From positions 62,001-126,000 of the forward strand of contig NZ_WOFH01000015.1 of assembly GCF_009733595.1 (NCBI RefSeq): a stretch of 64,000 nt of DNA, given 5' to 3'. The notes below the pieces were generated by a model. It had not been told where the DNA came from. It searched no databases and saw only the letters and a program-made list of their open reading frames with translations. This DNA comes from Actinomadura litoris. GTDB taxonomy: Bacteria; Actinomycetota; Actinomycetes; Streptosporangiales; Streptosporangiaceae. A program made the position numbers and the translations under genes. Positions 27,837 through 37,764 of this stretch are shown here, one piece after another; positions within the stretch are counted from its first letter, which is position 1, and each line of letters starts with the position of its first letter.

Positions 27837-30800
27837 TCAGGACGCGGTGTTCTCGAACCTCCAGTCGCCGGAGCCGATCTCGAAGAGGGCTCGGCCGTCC
27901 CGGACGCCGAGTCGGCGGGCGTCGGAGGGGGCGCTCGGCCTGGAGTTCCCACCGAGGAGCGGGAACTCCACGCGGGCCTTCGCGCCGGGCGGGACGGTCA
28001 CGTCCAGCCGCAGCCTCCGGCCGGTGCGCCGCCATGAGCACGCCGCCCGGCCGCGGGGCGTCTCGTAGGTCGCGGCGGCGCGGGTGACGTCGCCGACGAC
28101 GGCCGGCCGGACGAGCAGCGTCTCGAACCCGATCGAGTCGTCGGTCTGCCCGAGGCCCGCGAGCCCGGCGTGGAACCACTCGTCGATCGCGCCGAGCATG
28201 AAGTGGTTCTGCGAGAGGCCGGAGGTGGGCCCGTCCCAGTTCTCGGTCAGCGACGTCGCGCCGTGGACGACCTGGTACCCGTAGCTGGGGTTGCCGGTCT
28301 GCGTGGCGAACGCGTGGACGACGTCGTCGCGTCCCGCCGCGGACAGCACGTGGAACACCGACGGCAGCGCGATCTCGCCGACGGTGAGGTGGTAGCCCCT
28401 CGCCTTGATCGAGTCGACGAGGTGGGCGAGGACGGCGTCCCGTCTCGCGGCCGGGACGACCCCCATGTCCAGCGCGAACGCGTCGCACGCCTGGCTGCCC
28501 GACCCGTAGGTGTCGCCGGTGGCGTATCTGGCGTTGAACGCGTCGCCGATGTCCTTGGCGAGTGCGTCGTACTTCGCGGCGTCCGCTTCCCGGCCGACGA
28601 CCTTCGCGATACGGGCGAGCGCGGAGACGGCCCGGTGGTAGCCGAAGGTCGCGGTGACGCCGTTCGGGGTGCTGGTGTCGAACGCGATCCAGTCGCCGAG
28701 GCCGTGGTCGAGCAGGTGCCCGCTCGCCTTGCGGGACAGGTAGTCGACGTAGCGGACCATGTTCGGGTAATAGGCGTGCAGCGTCGCGGTGTCGCCGTAG
28801 GCGCGGTACATCTGCCAGGGCGCGAACACGATGACGTTGCCCCAGTTGGGGTCGTCCCGGAACCCGCCACCGAAGACGGTGAACTCGGGCGCGATGTCGG
28901 GGACGAGCCCGTCCTCGGTCTGGGCCTCGGCGATGTTGCGGACGAGGTCGCCGTAGTAGGCGGCCACGTCGTAGTTGCGCGCGACGGCGGGGAAGACGAG
29001 GTTGGCCTGCTCCAGCCAGCCGAGCTTCTCCCGGTGCGGGCAGTCGGTCAGGACGGAGTACATGTTGCTCTGCACGGCCCGGTCGATGATCTTGTGGATG
29101 TCGTTGAGCAGGCCGTGCGAGCTGGTGAACGTGCCCGCCGTCTCGTTCGCGGCGCGCAGCACGATCCCGGTGACCGTGCCGTCGTCCGGCGCGGACGGCA
29201 GCCCTTCGAGCTGCAGGTAGCGGAAGCCGTGGTAGACGAACCGCGGATGCCACGTCTCGGTGCCGCGCCCGGACAGGGTGTAGGTGTCCCAGATCGGCGA
29301 GCCGGTCGTGTGCTGGCTGACGGTGCCGTCCGCGGCGAGCAGCTCGCCGGGGCGCATCGTCACCGTCGTCCCGGCGGGACCGCGGACGCGCAGCTTCGGC
29401 CACCCGGCGAAGTTCACGCCGAGGTCGACGACGTACACGCCGTCCTTCGGCCGCGTGATCTTCCGGGTGCGCAGCACGGCGACCGGCTCGATCGGCGGGG
29501 ACGTGCGGGCGGCGAGGCTCGCGGTGGGGGACGCGACCTCGACCGCGTCGGTCCAGTCGCCGTCCCCGGGCACGCGGCGGGCGTCGTGGTCCTCGCCGCC
29601 GTACCAGTTGGCGAAGGTCGTGGCGCCGAGCGCGGCGCGCCAGGACGCGTCCGACGCCACGGTCTCGCGGGTGCCGTCGGTGTAGGTGATGTCGAGCTGG
29701 GCCAGGAAGGCGGGCTTGCCGTCCGAGCGGGTCAGCTTCTCGTAGCGGCCGGGGGTGGGCGGGACGTGCGCCATCCCCGGGCCCAGCTCGACCCGCACGG
29801 TGTTGCCGCCCCGGTGCAGCAGCTCGGTGACGTCGTAGGCGGAGTAGACGAGCCGCTTCTTGTACGTGCTGTACGGCGGCTCCAGGACGGCGTCGCTGAC
29901 GGGGCGCCCGTTCACGGTGACGTCCAGGACGCCGAGCGCGGTCGTGTAGAGGCGGGCCGTCCGCACCCGCTTCCCCAGCCTGAAGCCGCGCTCGAAGACG
30001 GGCAGCGCCTCCGGCAGGCGGTGCAGCGGCGGCGGCGCCTCCTGCCCCCTGACCGTGGCGGCCGTGTCGAAGGCCGTGCCGTCGTTGGACGTCTCGACCG
30101 TGAAGTCCTCGGGGAAGTTGGGCGTCCTCTCGTCGTCGGTCAGGGCGTCGGTGCGCGGATACAGCACCACGCGGTCGAACCGCCGCTCCTCCCCCAGGTC
30201 GATCCTGAGCCAGACCGGGCTGGCGAGCGCCTGGTCCCGGCGCTCCATGCTCGTGTAGCCGAACGGGGCGTCGTCGCTGGTCAGCGAGCCGTCGGTGACG
30301 GCCTTCGGCTCCCACTGCCCGCCGACCGTGTAGCTCTCGGACGCGGCCACCGCCGCCCTCAGCGCCACGTTCGCGCCGGACGCGCCGTCCCGGACCTCCA
30401 CCTCGGCGAGTTGCAGCCGCGACACCTTGTAGGGCCAGCCCTCCTTGATCGGCAGGCCGAGCCGGGTCACGTTCAGCCGGACGTACCGCGCCGTCCTGGC
30501 GGGGAACGCGACCGTCGCGGACTTCGGCCGCGGCTCCCCCGCCCACGCGGGGTGGCCGATCCAGCGGGCCGTCCAGTCCGCGGCGGCGAGCAGGCCCATC
30601 TCGAAGTGGGACGGCTCGCTCCACGCGGACGCGCGGCCCTGCCCGTCCCACACCCTGACCTGCCAGGACGCCCGCTCACGCGACCGCAGCGCCCGCCCGG
30701 CGTAGACGGCGGACACGGCGCCGCCCGCGACCTTGCCGGAGTCCCACAGGTCGGGGCGGGCGAGCCGGTCGTCCGCGCTCGCCACCCGCACCTGGTAGGC

Positions 30801-31037
30801 CGCCTGCACCGCGTCGCGCGGCCCGGCGGCGAACCGCCAGCCCAGCGTCGGCCGCGCCGCGTCGATGCCGAGCGGCGACCGCCGGTGGTCGACCCGCAGG
30901 TCGGCGGGACGCAGCGTCCGCGCCGCCGCGCGGCCGGGAGCGGCGGCCGCGGGCGCGGCGATCGCGCCGCCCGCGGTGACCGCCGCGGCGGCGGTCCCGC
31001 CCGCCTGGACGAACCTTCTCCTGGACAACTCGCTCAT
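27837..31037 (-). CDS. Tat-exported alpha-L-rhamnosidase, GH78, with an F5/8C-like module
   Basis: 1066 residues. A twin-arginine signal (LSRRRFVQAGG, then an Ala-rich helix) directs folded export. A fibronectin-like domain (about 40-150) is followed by a discoidin (F5/8 type C)-like insert at about 170-330, marked by ARYVRLNVTRLG, WLRIDLGEERRFDRVVLYPR and DFTVETSNDG, probably a carbohydrate-binding module. Bac_rhamnosid domains and the (alpha/alpha)6 barrel follow; the active-site segment DCPHREKLGWLEQ at about 667 supplies the acidic residues, and a C-terminal beta domain closes the protein. It releases terminal L-rhamnose from polysaccharides or glycosides outside the cell for the transporter encoded 10 kb away. 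Last gene of the minus-strand locus, 69 bases beyond a truncated gene relic. Confidence 0.92.
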   Translation of the reverse strand: MSELSRRRFVQAGGTAAAAVTAGGAIAAPAAAAPGRAAARTLRPADLRVDHRRSPLGIDAARPTLGWRFAAGPRDAVQAAYQVRVASADDRLARPDLWDSGKVAGGAVSAVYAGRALRSRERASWQVRVWDGQGRASAWSEPSHFEMGLLAAADWTARWIGHPAWAGEPRPKSATVAFPARTARYVRLNVTRLGLPIKEGWPYKVSRLQLAEVEVRDGASGANVALRAAVAASESYTVGGQWEPKAVTDGSLTSDDAPFGYTSMERRDQALASPVWLRIDLGEERRFDRVVLYPRTDALTDDERTPNFPEDFTVETSNDGTAFDTAATVRGQEAPPPLHRLPEALPVFERGFRLGKRVRTARLYTTALGVLDVTVNGRPVSDAVLEPPYSTYKKRLVYSAYDVTELLHRGGNTVRVELGPGMAHVPPTPGRYEKLTRSDGKPAFLAQLDITYTDGTRETVASDASWRAALGATTFANWYGGEDHDARRVPGDGDWTDAVEVASPTASLAARTSPPIEPVAVLRTRKITRPKDGVYVVDLGVNFAGWPKLRVRGPAGTTVTMRPGELLAADGTVSQHTTGSPIWDTYTLSGRGTETWHPRFVYHGFRYLQLEGLPSAPDDGTVTGIVLRAANETAGTFTSSHGLLNDIHKIIDRAVQSNMYSVLTDCPHREKLGWLEQANLVFPAVARNYDVAAYYGDLVRNIAEAQTEDGLVPDIAPEFTVFGGGFRDDPNWGNVIVFAPWQMYRAYGDTATLHAYYPNMVRYVDYLSRKASGHLLDHGLGDWIAFDTSTPNGVTATFGYHRAVSALARIAKVVGREADAAKYDALAKDIGDAFNARYATGDTYGSGSQACDAFALDMGVVPAARRDAVLAHLVDSIKARGYHLTVGEIALPSVFHVLSAAGRDDVVHAFATQTGNPSYGYQVVHGATSLTENWDGPTSGLSQNHFMLGAIDEWFHAGLAGLGQTDDSIGFETLLVRPAVVGDVTRAAATYETPRGRAACSWRRTGRRLRLDVTVPPGAKARVEFPLLGGNSRPSAPSDARRLGVRDGRALFEIGSGDWRFENTAS

Positions 31038-31106
31038 GAACGTGCTCCTCAGCGCTGGTTGGAACGAAGGTCGAGAGGTGGGAGCGGGTCGTCGTCCGTC
31101 AGGGGT

Positions 31107-31244
31107 TCACGTGGACGAGTCCGCGACACGCTCGGCGGACCTTCTCAGCCGCGGCAGCAGGCCGGGGAACTGCGGCCAGTACGCGCCGAGGCCCCCCGCC
31201 ACCAGGCCGACCTTCACCGGCGGCCGGGTCGTGTCGTCCGGCAT
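31107..31244 (-). pseudogene. N-terminal relic of an L-fucose/L-arabinose isomerase-family gene
   Basis: A good ribosome site (GAGAGGAC) and ATG start a 45-residue frame, VKVGLVAGGLGAYWPQFPGL then LPRLRRSAERV, ending at TGA 31107. This is the conserved N-terminus of the actinobacterial L-fucose isomerase-like proteins (normally about 450-480 residues), which bind sugars in rhamnose or fucose clusters. Everything after residue about 40 is missing. An internal deletion, with the rhamnosidase gene now abutting, is the simplest explanation. Confidence 0.6.
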
Positions 31245-31428
31245 GTCCTCTCCTCGTGGTCGTTCGTCGGGATGGGGCCCCTGGGCCGCCCCTTCGGTCG
31301 AGCCGGCCCTTCGGGGAAGGCCGGCGGCCCGGACGGGACGGTGCGGCCGCGGCGCTGTGGGCGCCGCGGCCGCGCGGTCCGGGCCGCCGGCCGGGCTCCG
31401 CGCGGCGACCGGTCTGCGGCGGGCGGGG

Positions 31429-33480
31429 TCAGCGCAGGAACGCGGCGGCGACGCCCGCGTCCACGGGGACGTGCAGGCCGGTCGTGTGGGTCAGGTCCCC
31501 GCCGGTGAGGGCGGCGACCGCGGCGGCGACGTGCTCGGGCAGCACCTCGCGTTTCAGCAGCGTCCGCTGGGCGTAGAACTCGCCGAGCCGCTCCTCCTCC
31601 ACCCCGTACACGGCGGCGCGCTCGGCGCCCCAACCGCCCGCGAAGATCCCGGAGCCGCGGACGACGCCGTCGGGGTTGACGCCGTTGACACGGATCCCGT
31701 GCTCGCCCAGCTCGGCGGCCAGCAGCCGGACCTGGTGCGCCTGGTCGGCCTTGGCCGCGCCGTAGGCGATGTTGTTCGGCCCGGCGAACACCCCGTTCTT
31801 CGACGCGATGTAGACGACGTCGCCGCCCATCGCCTGCTCGACCATGACGCGGGCGGCCTCGCGGGAGACGAGGAACGAGCCGCGCGCCATGACGTCGTGC
31901 TGGAGGTCCCAGTCCCGCGCGCTGGTCTCCAGCAGCGGCCGGGAGATCGACAGTCCGGCGTTGTTGACGACGAGGTCGACGCCGCCGAACGCGAGGACAG
32001 CGGCCCGGACGGCGGCGGCGACCTCGTCCTCGGACGTCACGTCGGCGGCGGCGGGCACGGCCGCGTCGGTGGGCCGCAGGGCGGACCCGCCGATCTCCGC
32101 CGCGACCTTCTCCGCCGCCGCGGCGTCCCGGTCGGCGACGACGACGCAGGCGCCCTCGGCGGCCAGGCGGCGGGCGGTGGCCGCGCCGATCCCGGACCCG
32201 CCGCCGGTGACCAGCGCGATCCGCGCCGCCAGCGGCCTCGGCTCCGGCCTGCGGCGGAGCTTGGCCTCCTCCAGCTCCCAGTACTCGATGCGGAACTTCT
32301 CCGCCTCCGGGATCGGCGCGTACGACGACAGCGCCTCCGCGCCGCGCATCACGTTGATCGCGTTGACGTAGAACTCGCCCGCGACGCGCGCGGTCTGCTT
32401 GTCCGCGCCGAAGGAGAACATGCCGACGCCGGGGACGAGCACGATCGCCGGGTCCGCGCCCCGCATCGGCGGCGAGTCGGCGGTGGCGTGCCGCGCGTAG
32501 TAGGCGGCGTAGTCCTTGCGGTAGGCGGCGTGCAGTTCGCGGAGGCGCGCCTTGGCGTCGTCGAGCGGGGCGTCCGGCGGCAGGTCGAGCACCATCGGCG
32601 CGACCTTGGTGCGCAGGAAGTGGTCCGGGCAGGAGGTGCCGAGCGCGGCGAGCCGCGGGTGCTCGGCGCGGGCGACGAAGTCGAGCACGGTATCGGAGTC
32701 GGTGAAGTGCCCGACCTGCCGCCGGTCGGTGGACACCAGCCCGCGCAGCAGCGGGAACAGCGCCGCCGCCCTCGCCCGCCGCTCCCGCGCCGGGAGCGCC
32801 GGGTGGACCACCTCGCCGAACGGGTCGTCCCTGCCGTGCTCGGCGATGTACGCCTCGGCGGTGCGGATGATGTCGAGCGAGTTCGCCTCGCACTCCCCGC
32901 TCGTGGCACCCCACGCGGTGACGCCGTGGCCGCCGAGGATGACGCCGATCGCCTCCGGGTTCGCCTCCTTGATCGCGGCGATGTCCAGGCCGAGCTGGAA
33001 CCCGGGGCGCCGCCACGGCGCCCACGCCACCCGGCCGCCGAAGATCCGCCGGGTCAGCTCCGCCCCGTCCGCCGCCGTCGCGATCGCGATGCCGGAGTCG
33101 GGGTGCAGGTGGTCGACGTGCGCGGCGTCCACGAGGCCGTGCATGGCGGTGTCGATGGACGGCGCCGCCCCGCCCCTCCCGTGCAGGCAGTAGTCGAACG
33201 CGGCGACCATCTCGTCCTCGCGCTCGACGCCCGGGTAGACGTTCGCGAGCGCGCGCAGGCGGTCGAGCCGCAGGACGGCGAGCCCCTCCTCGGCCAGCGT
33301 GCCCAGGTCGCCGCCGGAGCCCTTCACCCACATCAGCTCGACCGGCGACGCGGTCACCGGATCCTCCACCACCGCCTTGGCGGACGCGTTCCCACCGGCG
33401 TAGTTGGTGTTGCGCGGGTCGGACCCGAGCGCGTGCGCACGCTCGATCAGCTGCCCGACCTCGGGCGGACTGCCCGTCAT
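31429..33480 (-). CDS. rhaEW: Bifunctional L-rhamnulose-1-phosphate aldolase / L-lactaldehyde dehydrogenase
   Basis: 683 residues in two enzymes. The N-terminal class II aldolase domain (about 1-400) has NTNYAGGNAS, the zinc ligands of VDHLHPDSGIAI near 118 and LGGHGVTAWG, and cleaves rhamnulose-1-phosphate to DHAP and L-lactaldehyde. The C-terminal short-chain dehydrogenase (about 415-683) has the NAD motif TGGGSGIG near 421, NNAG, and the catalytic YxxxK (YGAAK) near 569; it oxidises lactaldehyde to L-lactate. The fusion is known in Bacillus, Chloroflexus and actinobacteria as RhaEW. Its ATG overlaps the stop of the upstream rhamnosidase (ATGA). The lactate product is the substrate of LutABC encoded in the divergent operon. 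Confidence 0.92.
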   Translation of the reverse strand: MTGSPPEVGQLIERAHALGSDPRNTNYAGGNASAKAVVEDPVTASPVELMWVKGSGGDLGTLAEEGLAVLRLDRLRALANVYPGVEREDEMVAAFDYCLHGRGGAAPSIDTAMHGLVDAAHVDHLHPDSGIAIATAADGAELTRRIFGGRVAWAPWRRPGFQLGLDIAAIKEANPEAIGVILGGHGVTAWGATSGECEANSLDIIRTAEAYIAEHGRDDPFGEVVHPALPARERRARAAALFPLLRGLVSTDRRQVGHFTDSDTVLDFVARAEHPRLAALGTSCPDHFLRTKVAPMVLDLPPDAPLDDAKARLRELHAAYRKDYAAYYARHATADSPPMRGADPAIVLVPGVGMFSFGADKQTARVAGEFYVNAINVMRGAEALSSYAPIPEAEKFRIEYWELEEAKLRRRPEPRPLAARIALVTGGGSGIGAATARRLAAEGACVVVADRDAAAAEKVAAEIGGSALRPTDAAVPAAADVTSEDEVAAAVRAAVLAFGGVDLVVNNAGLSISRPLLETSARDWDLQHDVMARGSFLVSREAARVMVEQAMGGDVVYIASKNGVFAGPNNIAYGAAKADQAHQVRLLAAELGEHGIRVNGVNPDGVVRGSGIFAGGWGAERAAVYGVEEERLGEFYAQRTLLKREVLPEHVAAAVAALTGGDLTHTTGLHVPVDAGVAAAFLR

Positions 33481-36400
33481 CGGCCTCTCCTCACCTGGAA
33501 TCGATGGATGCCCGGACCCGCCTCGAAGCGGCCGGGGCCGAGCCGCCGCGCGCCGTCCAGCGCGACGGCGCCGGCGGGCAGGCGCACCTCGGCCACGGCG
33601 CCGACCGGCACCTCGGCGCGGAACGCCAGCCGCCCGTTCTCCCGCCGCCAGCCCACGGCGGCGCGGCCGCGGACGGTGTCGATCGACGCCTCCGCGCGGG
33701 CCAGCCCGGCGGGCAGACAGGGGCGCATCAGGATCCGCCGGAACCCGGGCGCGGCCGGCTCGATCCCCGCCAGGTACCGGTAGAACCACTCCTCGACCGT
33801 GCCGAGGAAGCCGTGGCCGCGCGAGCGCGAGCCGAGGTGCCACATCTCCCACAGCGATGTCGCGCCGTTGGCGAACCAGAACCCCCAGCTCGGCTCGGTG
33901 GTCTGCGTCGCCACCCGGTAGGCGAGGTCGGCGTGGCCGTGGTCGCACAGCACCGGCAGCAGGTACTTGGTGCCGAGCACGCCGGTGTCGAGGTGGCCGT
34001 CGCGCGTCTCGGCCACGTCCCGCACCAGGTTCGCCACCACCGCGGCGACGTGCTCGGCCGGCACGAGCCCGAACGCCAGCGCCAGCACGTTCGGCGTCTG
34101 CCGGTACTCGTCGTCGGCCCGGTACAGGCCGCGCCCGGAGTCCAGGTACGCGGCGTTGAACGCGCGGGACAGCTCGGCGGCCTTGCCGCGCAGGCGCCGC
34201 GCGTCGGCGTCCTTGCCCAGTTCGGCGGCGATCTCCGCGAGCTGGACGTGGGTCCGGTGCACGTACGCGGTGCCCATCAGCGCGTTCACGGCGGCGTTCT
34301 GCGCGGACGGCGCGGTGTAGTCGCCCCACTCGTCGGTGCTGAGGCCCCTGCCGTCCAGCCGGCCCGCCTCGTAGGCGGCGTACCGGTCGAGCGAGTCGTA
34401 GTACTCGGCCAGCACCCAGGGCGCGTCGTAGTACCGGTGCAGGTTCCACACGGTCGCGACGTACTGGTTCGCCCAGGACGGCGACGGCCGGCGGAACCCC
34501 GGCCGCGGCTGCGGCGCCCACGAGGCGATGTCGCCGTCCTCGCCCTGCGTGTCGCGGATGTCGGCGAGCCACTTCGTGTAGAAGCGGCGCATGTCGTAGT
34601 TGGCGAAGGCGGAGTCCTCCATGAGGCCCGCGTCGCCCGTCCACGGCAGCTTCTCCTCCATCGAGCCGTCGGTCGGCACCGAGACGTGGTTGTTGAGGAG
34701 GGTGGAGCGCGCGGCCTCGTGGATCCGGTTCAGCAGGTCGTTCGCGCAGCTGAAGCGGCCCGTGCCGGCGACGGCGGTGTGCAGGCGCAGGGCGCGCAGC
34801 GCGTCGCGTCCCGGGGTGCCCGGGTAGCCGCGCACCTCGACGAACTGGAAGCCCTTGTAGCTGAACGACGGCTGCCAGACCTCCGTGCCCTTGCCGCTCA
34901 GCACGTAGGTGTCGGTCTGGTCGCGTCCGCCGGGGTGGACGGTGCCGTCCGCGTCGAGCCGTTCGCCGTGCCGCAGCCGCACCTCGGTGCCCGCCGGGCC
35001 GCGGACCTTCAGCCGGACGACGCCCGCGATGTTGGCGCCGAAGTCGTACACGTGCACGCCCGGCGCCGGATTGGTGATCCTCACCGGGCGGAGCGAGTCG
35101 GTGATCTTGATGGGCTCGATCGCCTGGGCCCGCACCTCGACGCCGGCGGTCCGGATCGGCTTCGCGGGCGTCCAGGCCGCGTCGTCGAAGCCCGGGGAGG
35201 ACCAGCCGGGGACGGCCAGCCGGGCGTCGTAGTGCTCGGTGTCCGGGGTGACCGCGCCCGAGTACGACGGGCCGGGCGTGGTCTTCCAGGTGCCGTCGCC
35301 GACGATCGCCGCACCGTCCGCGACCAGCCGGAACAGGAGGCGCTGGCGGCCGTCCCAGCCCGTGCCCGGCTCCGGCGCCGGATCGCCGGGCCCCATCTTC
35401 CCGGTGCCCATCCCGGCGAACCAGCCGCGCCCGAGCGCGACCCCGACCGCGTTGCGCCCCTTGGCCAGGTGGTGCGTCACGTCGTGGACGACGTAGCCGA
35501 CGCGGCGCGCGTAGTCGGTCCACGCCGGGTCGAGCACGTGGTCGCCGACGCGCTCGCCGTTGATGAACAGCTCGTGGTAGCCGAGCCCGCAGATGTACGC
35601 GCGGGCCCGCGACGGGCGCGCCCGCAGCGTGAACTCCTTGCGCAGCAGCGGGTTGTACGGCCGGGGGAAGGCGACCGCGCCGGTGATCCGCAGCTCGCCG
35701 TCCGCGACCGCGCCCGCGCTCCACCGGTAGGGCGCGCCGCCGGTGAGGTCGTCGTCGAGCGGCGGGCCGCCGCCGGTGACGGTGATCCGCCGCAGCACGC
35801 CCGCCTCGCGCCCGTCGGTGCGCAGCCCGACGGTGCCGGACGCGAACGTGCCGTCGGACAGGGTGTCCACGAGCGCGCCGTCCACGTACGTGCGGATGGT
35901 GGCGCCGCGCGCGTCGATCGCGACCTTCAGCGGGGTGCCGATCACCTGGCCGACGGGGATCGGCACGCTCTTCAGGACCGTCCAGGCGCCGTTCACCAGC
36001 TTGTGCGGCCGCAGCAGCGACCCCTCCGAGAGCTGCCACATGTAGCCGTTGGACCCGCCGTCAGCGCGGAAGAACAGGCCGAACGCCAGCTCGGTGACGG
36101 TGAGGTCGGCCTCCAGGCGGAAGTCGTCCCAGACCGGGACGGTGGAACCCGGCCAGATCCAGCCGGTCCCCCAGTCGCCGACGCCCGTCTCCCACCAGCC
36201 GGGGTCGCCCCATCCCGACGTGCGGCCCGCCGCGTCCCAGGCGCGCACCTTCCACTCGTACCGGCGGCCCGGCTCCAGTTCCGGACCGCCGTACACGATG
36301 TTGCGCGTCTCGGCGGAGGCGACCCGGCCGCTGTCCCAGACGACGTCCCGCCCGGAGGAGACCACGACCTGGTAGGCGGTCTGGGCGTCACCCTGGCGCG

Positions 36401-36584
36401 GCGAGACCAGTCGCCAGCCGAGCCGGGGGGCGGGCTCGTCCATGCCGAGCGGGTTCGGGGCGTCCTGGACGTCGAGCGCGGTCACCCGCATCCCGCCGCC
36501 GGACCCCGCCCGCGCCGTGGCGGGGACGCCGAGCGCGACGCCGGTCGCGGCCGTGGCCCCGAGGAAGCCTCTTCGAGAGATCAT
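33477..36584 (-). CDS. Tat-exported alpha-L-rhamnosidase, GH78, with a lectin-like insert
   Basis: 1035 residues. Twin-arginine signal (ISRRGFLGATAA). A fibronectin-like domain (about 30-140) is followed by a concanavalin-like insert (about 150-290: WDDFRLEADLTV, YMWQLSEGS, TPLKVAIDARGATIRTYVDG), then GH78 beta domains and the (alpha/alpha)6 barrel. The acidic active-site segment is TDGSMEEKLPWTGDAG near 639, different from the DCPHREKLGWLEQ form of the other rhamnosidase, so the two probably prefer different rhamnosides. It starts one base inside the rhaI stop (TGATG) and overlaps rhaEW by ATGA, so an exported enzyme is embedded in a run of cytoplasmic catabolic genes. Confidence 0.92.
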   Translation of the reverse strand: MISRRGFLGATAATGVALGVPATARAGSGGGMRVTALDVQDAPNPLGMDEPAPRLGWRLVSPRQGDAQTAYQVVVSSGRDVVWDSGRVASAETRNIVYGGPELEPGRRYEWKVRAWDAAGRTSGWGDPGWWETGVGDWGTGWIWPGSTVPVWDDFRLEADLTVTELAFGLFFRADGGSNGYMWQLSEGSLLRPHKLVNGAWTVLKSVPIPVGQVIGTPLKVAIDARGATIRTYVDGALVDTLSDGTFASGTVGLRTDGREAGVLRRITVTGGGPPLDDDLTGGAPYRWSAGAVADGELRITGAVAFPRPYNPLLRKEFTLRARPSRARAYICGLGYHELFINGERVGDHVLDPAWTDYARRVGYVVHDVTHHLAKGRNAVGVALGRGWFAGMGTGKMGPGDPAPEPGTGWDGRQRLLFRLVADGAAIVGDGTWKTTPGPSYSGAVTPDTEHYDARLAVPGWSSPGFDDAAWTPAKPIRTAGVEVRAQAIEPIKITDSLRPVRITNPAPGVHVYDFGANIAGVVRLKVRGPAGTEVRLRHGERLDADGTVHPGGRDQTDTYVLSGKGTEVWQPSFSYKGFQFVEVRGYPGTPGRDALRALRLHTAVAGTGRFSCANDLLNRIHEAARSTLLNNHVSVPTDGSMEEKLPWTGDAGLMEDSAFANYDMRRFYTKWLADIRDTQGEDGDIASWAPQPRPGFRRPSPSWANQYVATVWNLHRYYDAPWVLAEYYDSLDRYAAYEAGRLDGRGLSTDEWGDYTAPSAQNAAVNALMGTAYVHRTHVQLAEIAAELGKDADARRLRGKAAELSRAFNAAYLDSGRGLYRADDEYRQTPNVLALAFGLVPAEHVAAVVANLVRDVAETRDGHLDTGVLGTKYLLPVLCDHGHADLAYRVATQTTEPSWGFWFANGATSLWEMWHLGSRSRGHGFLGTVEEWFYRYLAGIEPAAPGFRRILMRPCLPAGLARAEASIDTVRGRAAVGWRRENGRLAFRAEVPVGAVAEVRLPAGAVALDGARRLGPGRFEAGPGIHRFQVRRGR

Positions 36585-37756
36585 CACGCGCCCCATCCCG
36601 CCGCCTGGCCGGCCGTCCGCTCGGCGCGGACCTTCTCGAAGTAGCCGGACGCCCTGTACGCCGCGACCGGGTCCGGGTGCAGGCCCATCTCCTCGCGCAG
36701 CTCCGCCAGCAGCGGGCGGACGTCGGTGTTGTAGGCGTCCATGAACACCGCGTTCGCGTCGAGGACGTCGCCGGCCTCCTGCGCGGCGCGGAGCGCGTCG
36801 CCGTCCACGAGCAGCGCCTTCGCCGTCGCCTCCTGGACGTTCATCACCGAGCGGATCTGGCCCTGGATCTTCGGCTCGATGTTGTGGCACTGGTCGAGCA
36901 TGAACGCGACCCCCGTGTCCGGGTCGTAGCCGCCGCCCCGCACCACCTCGTACATGATCCGGAAGAGCTGGAACGGGTCGGCCGCGCCCACCATCAGGTC
37001 GTCGTCGGCGTAGAAGCGGGAGTTGAAGTCGAACCCGCCGAGCCTCCCCTCGCGCAGCAGGAACGCGACGATGAACTCGATGTTCGTGCCCGGAGCGTGG
37101 TGCCCGGTGTCGACGACGACCTGCGCCTTCGGGCCGAGCTTCACGCAGTGCGCGTAGGACGCCCCCCAGTCCGGCAGGTCGGTCATGTAGAACGCGGGCT
37201 CGAACAGCTTGTACTCCAGCAGGAACCGCTGGCCGTCGCCGAGCCGCTCGTAGACGGCGGCGAGCGCCTCGGCCATCCGGTCCTGGCGGGTCCGGACGTC
37301 GTCCTGGCCCGGGTAGTTCGTGCCGTCGGAGAACCACAGCTTCAGGTCGCGGGAACCGGTGGCGTCCATGATGTCGACGGCGTCCAGGAGGTGGCCGAGC
37401 GCCTTGCGGCGGACGGCCGGATCCGGGTTGGTGACGCTGCCGAGCCTGTAGTCGTCGTCCTGGAAGACGTTGGTGTTGACCGCGCCTATCCGCACCCCCC
37501 TCTCCTCGGCGTGCGCGGCGAGCGCCGCGTAGTCATCGACCCTGTCCCAGGGAATGTGGACGGCGACGGTCGGCGCGACGCCGGTGAACCGGTGCACCTG
37601 CGCGGCGTCGTCGATCTTCTCCCACGGGGTGCGCGGGACGCCCTCCTGCGCGAAGACCTTGAACCTGGTCCCCGAGTTCCCGTACGCCCACGAGGGGGTC
37701 TCGATCTGCTGGCGGCGCAGGGCGCCCTTCACCGCGCTGGTGTCAACCACGGGCAC
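36584..37756 (-). CDS. rhaI: L-rhamnose isomerase, RhaI type
   Basis: 390 residues from GTG 37756, chosen because AGAGG lies just upstream; a TTG at 37768 would add four. This is the TIM-barrel isomerase of the Pseudomonas stutzeri RhaI type, not the E. coli RhaA type. Metal and substrate ligands are in [12 protein letters not shown] (Glu), [14 protein letters not shown] (Asp and His) and [18 protein letters not shown]. It converts L-rhamnose to L-rhamnulose in the cytosol. It starts 11 bases after the mutarotase stop codon and overlaps the rhamnosidase start by one base. Confidence 0.92.
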   Translation of the reverse strand: MPVVDTSAVKGALRRQQIETPSWAYGNSGTRFKVFAQEGVPRTPWEKIDDAAQVHRFTGVAPTVAVHIPWDRVDDYAALAAHAEERGVRIGAVNTNVFQDDDYRLGSVTNPDPAVRRKALGHLLDAVDIMDATGSRDLKLWFSDGTNYPGQDDVRTRQDRMAEALAAVYERLGDGQRFLLEYKLFEPAFYMTDLPDWGASYAHCVKLGPKAQVVVDTGHHAPGTNIEFIVAFLLREGRLGGFDFNSRFYADDDLMVGAADPFQLFRIMYEVVRGGGYDPDTGVAFMLDQCHNIEPKIQGQIRSVMNVQEATAKALLVDGDALRAAQEAGDVLDANAVFMDAYNTDVRPLLAELREEMGLHPDPVAAYRASGYFEKVRAERTAGQAAGWGA

Positions 37757-37764
37757 TTGACCTC

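Noticed and set aside
28170-36644. Very long open frames on the plus strand opposite the rhamnosidase and aldolase genes (over 1000 codons each)
   Set aside because: Mirror frames created by GC-rich third positions of the real minus-strand genes. Their translations are Arg/Pro/Gly/Val-rich low-complexity with no domain, while the minus strand gives clear GH78 and RhaEW proteins.
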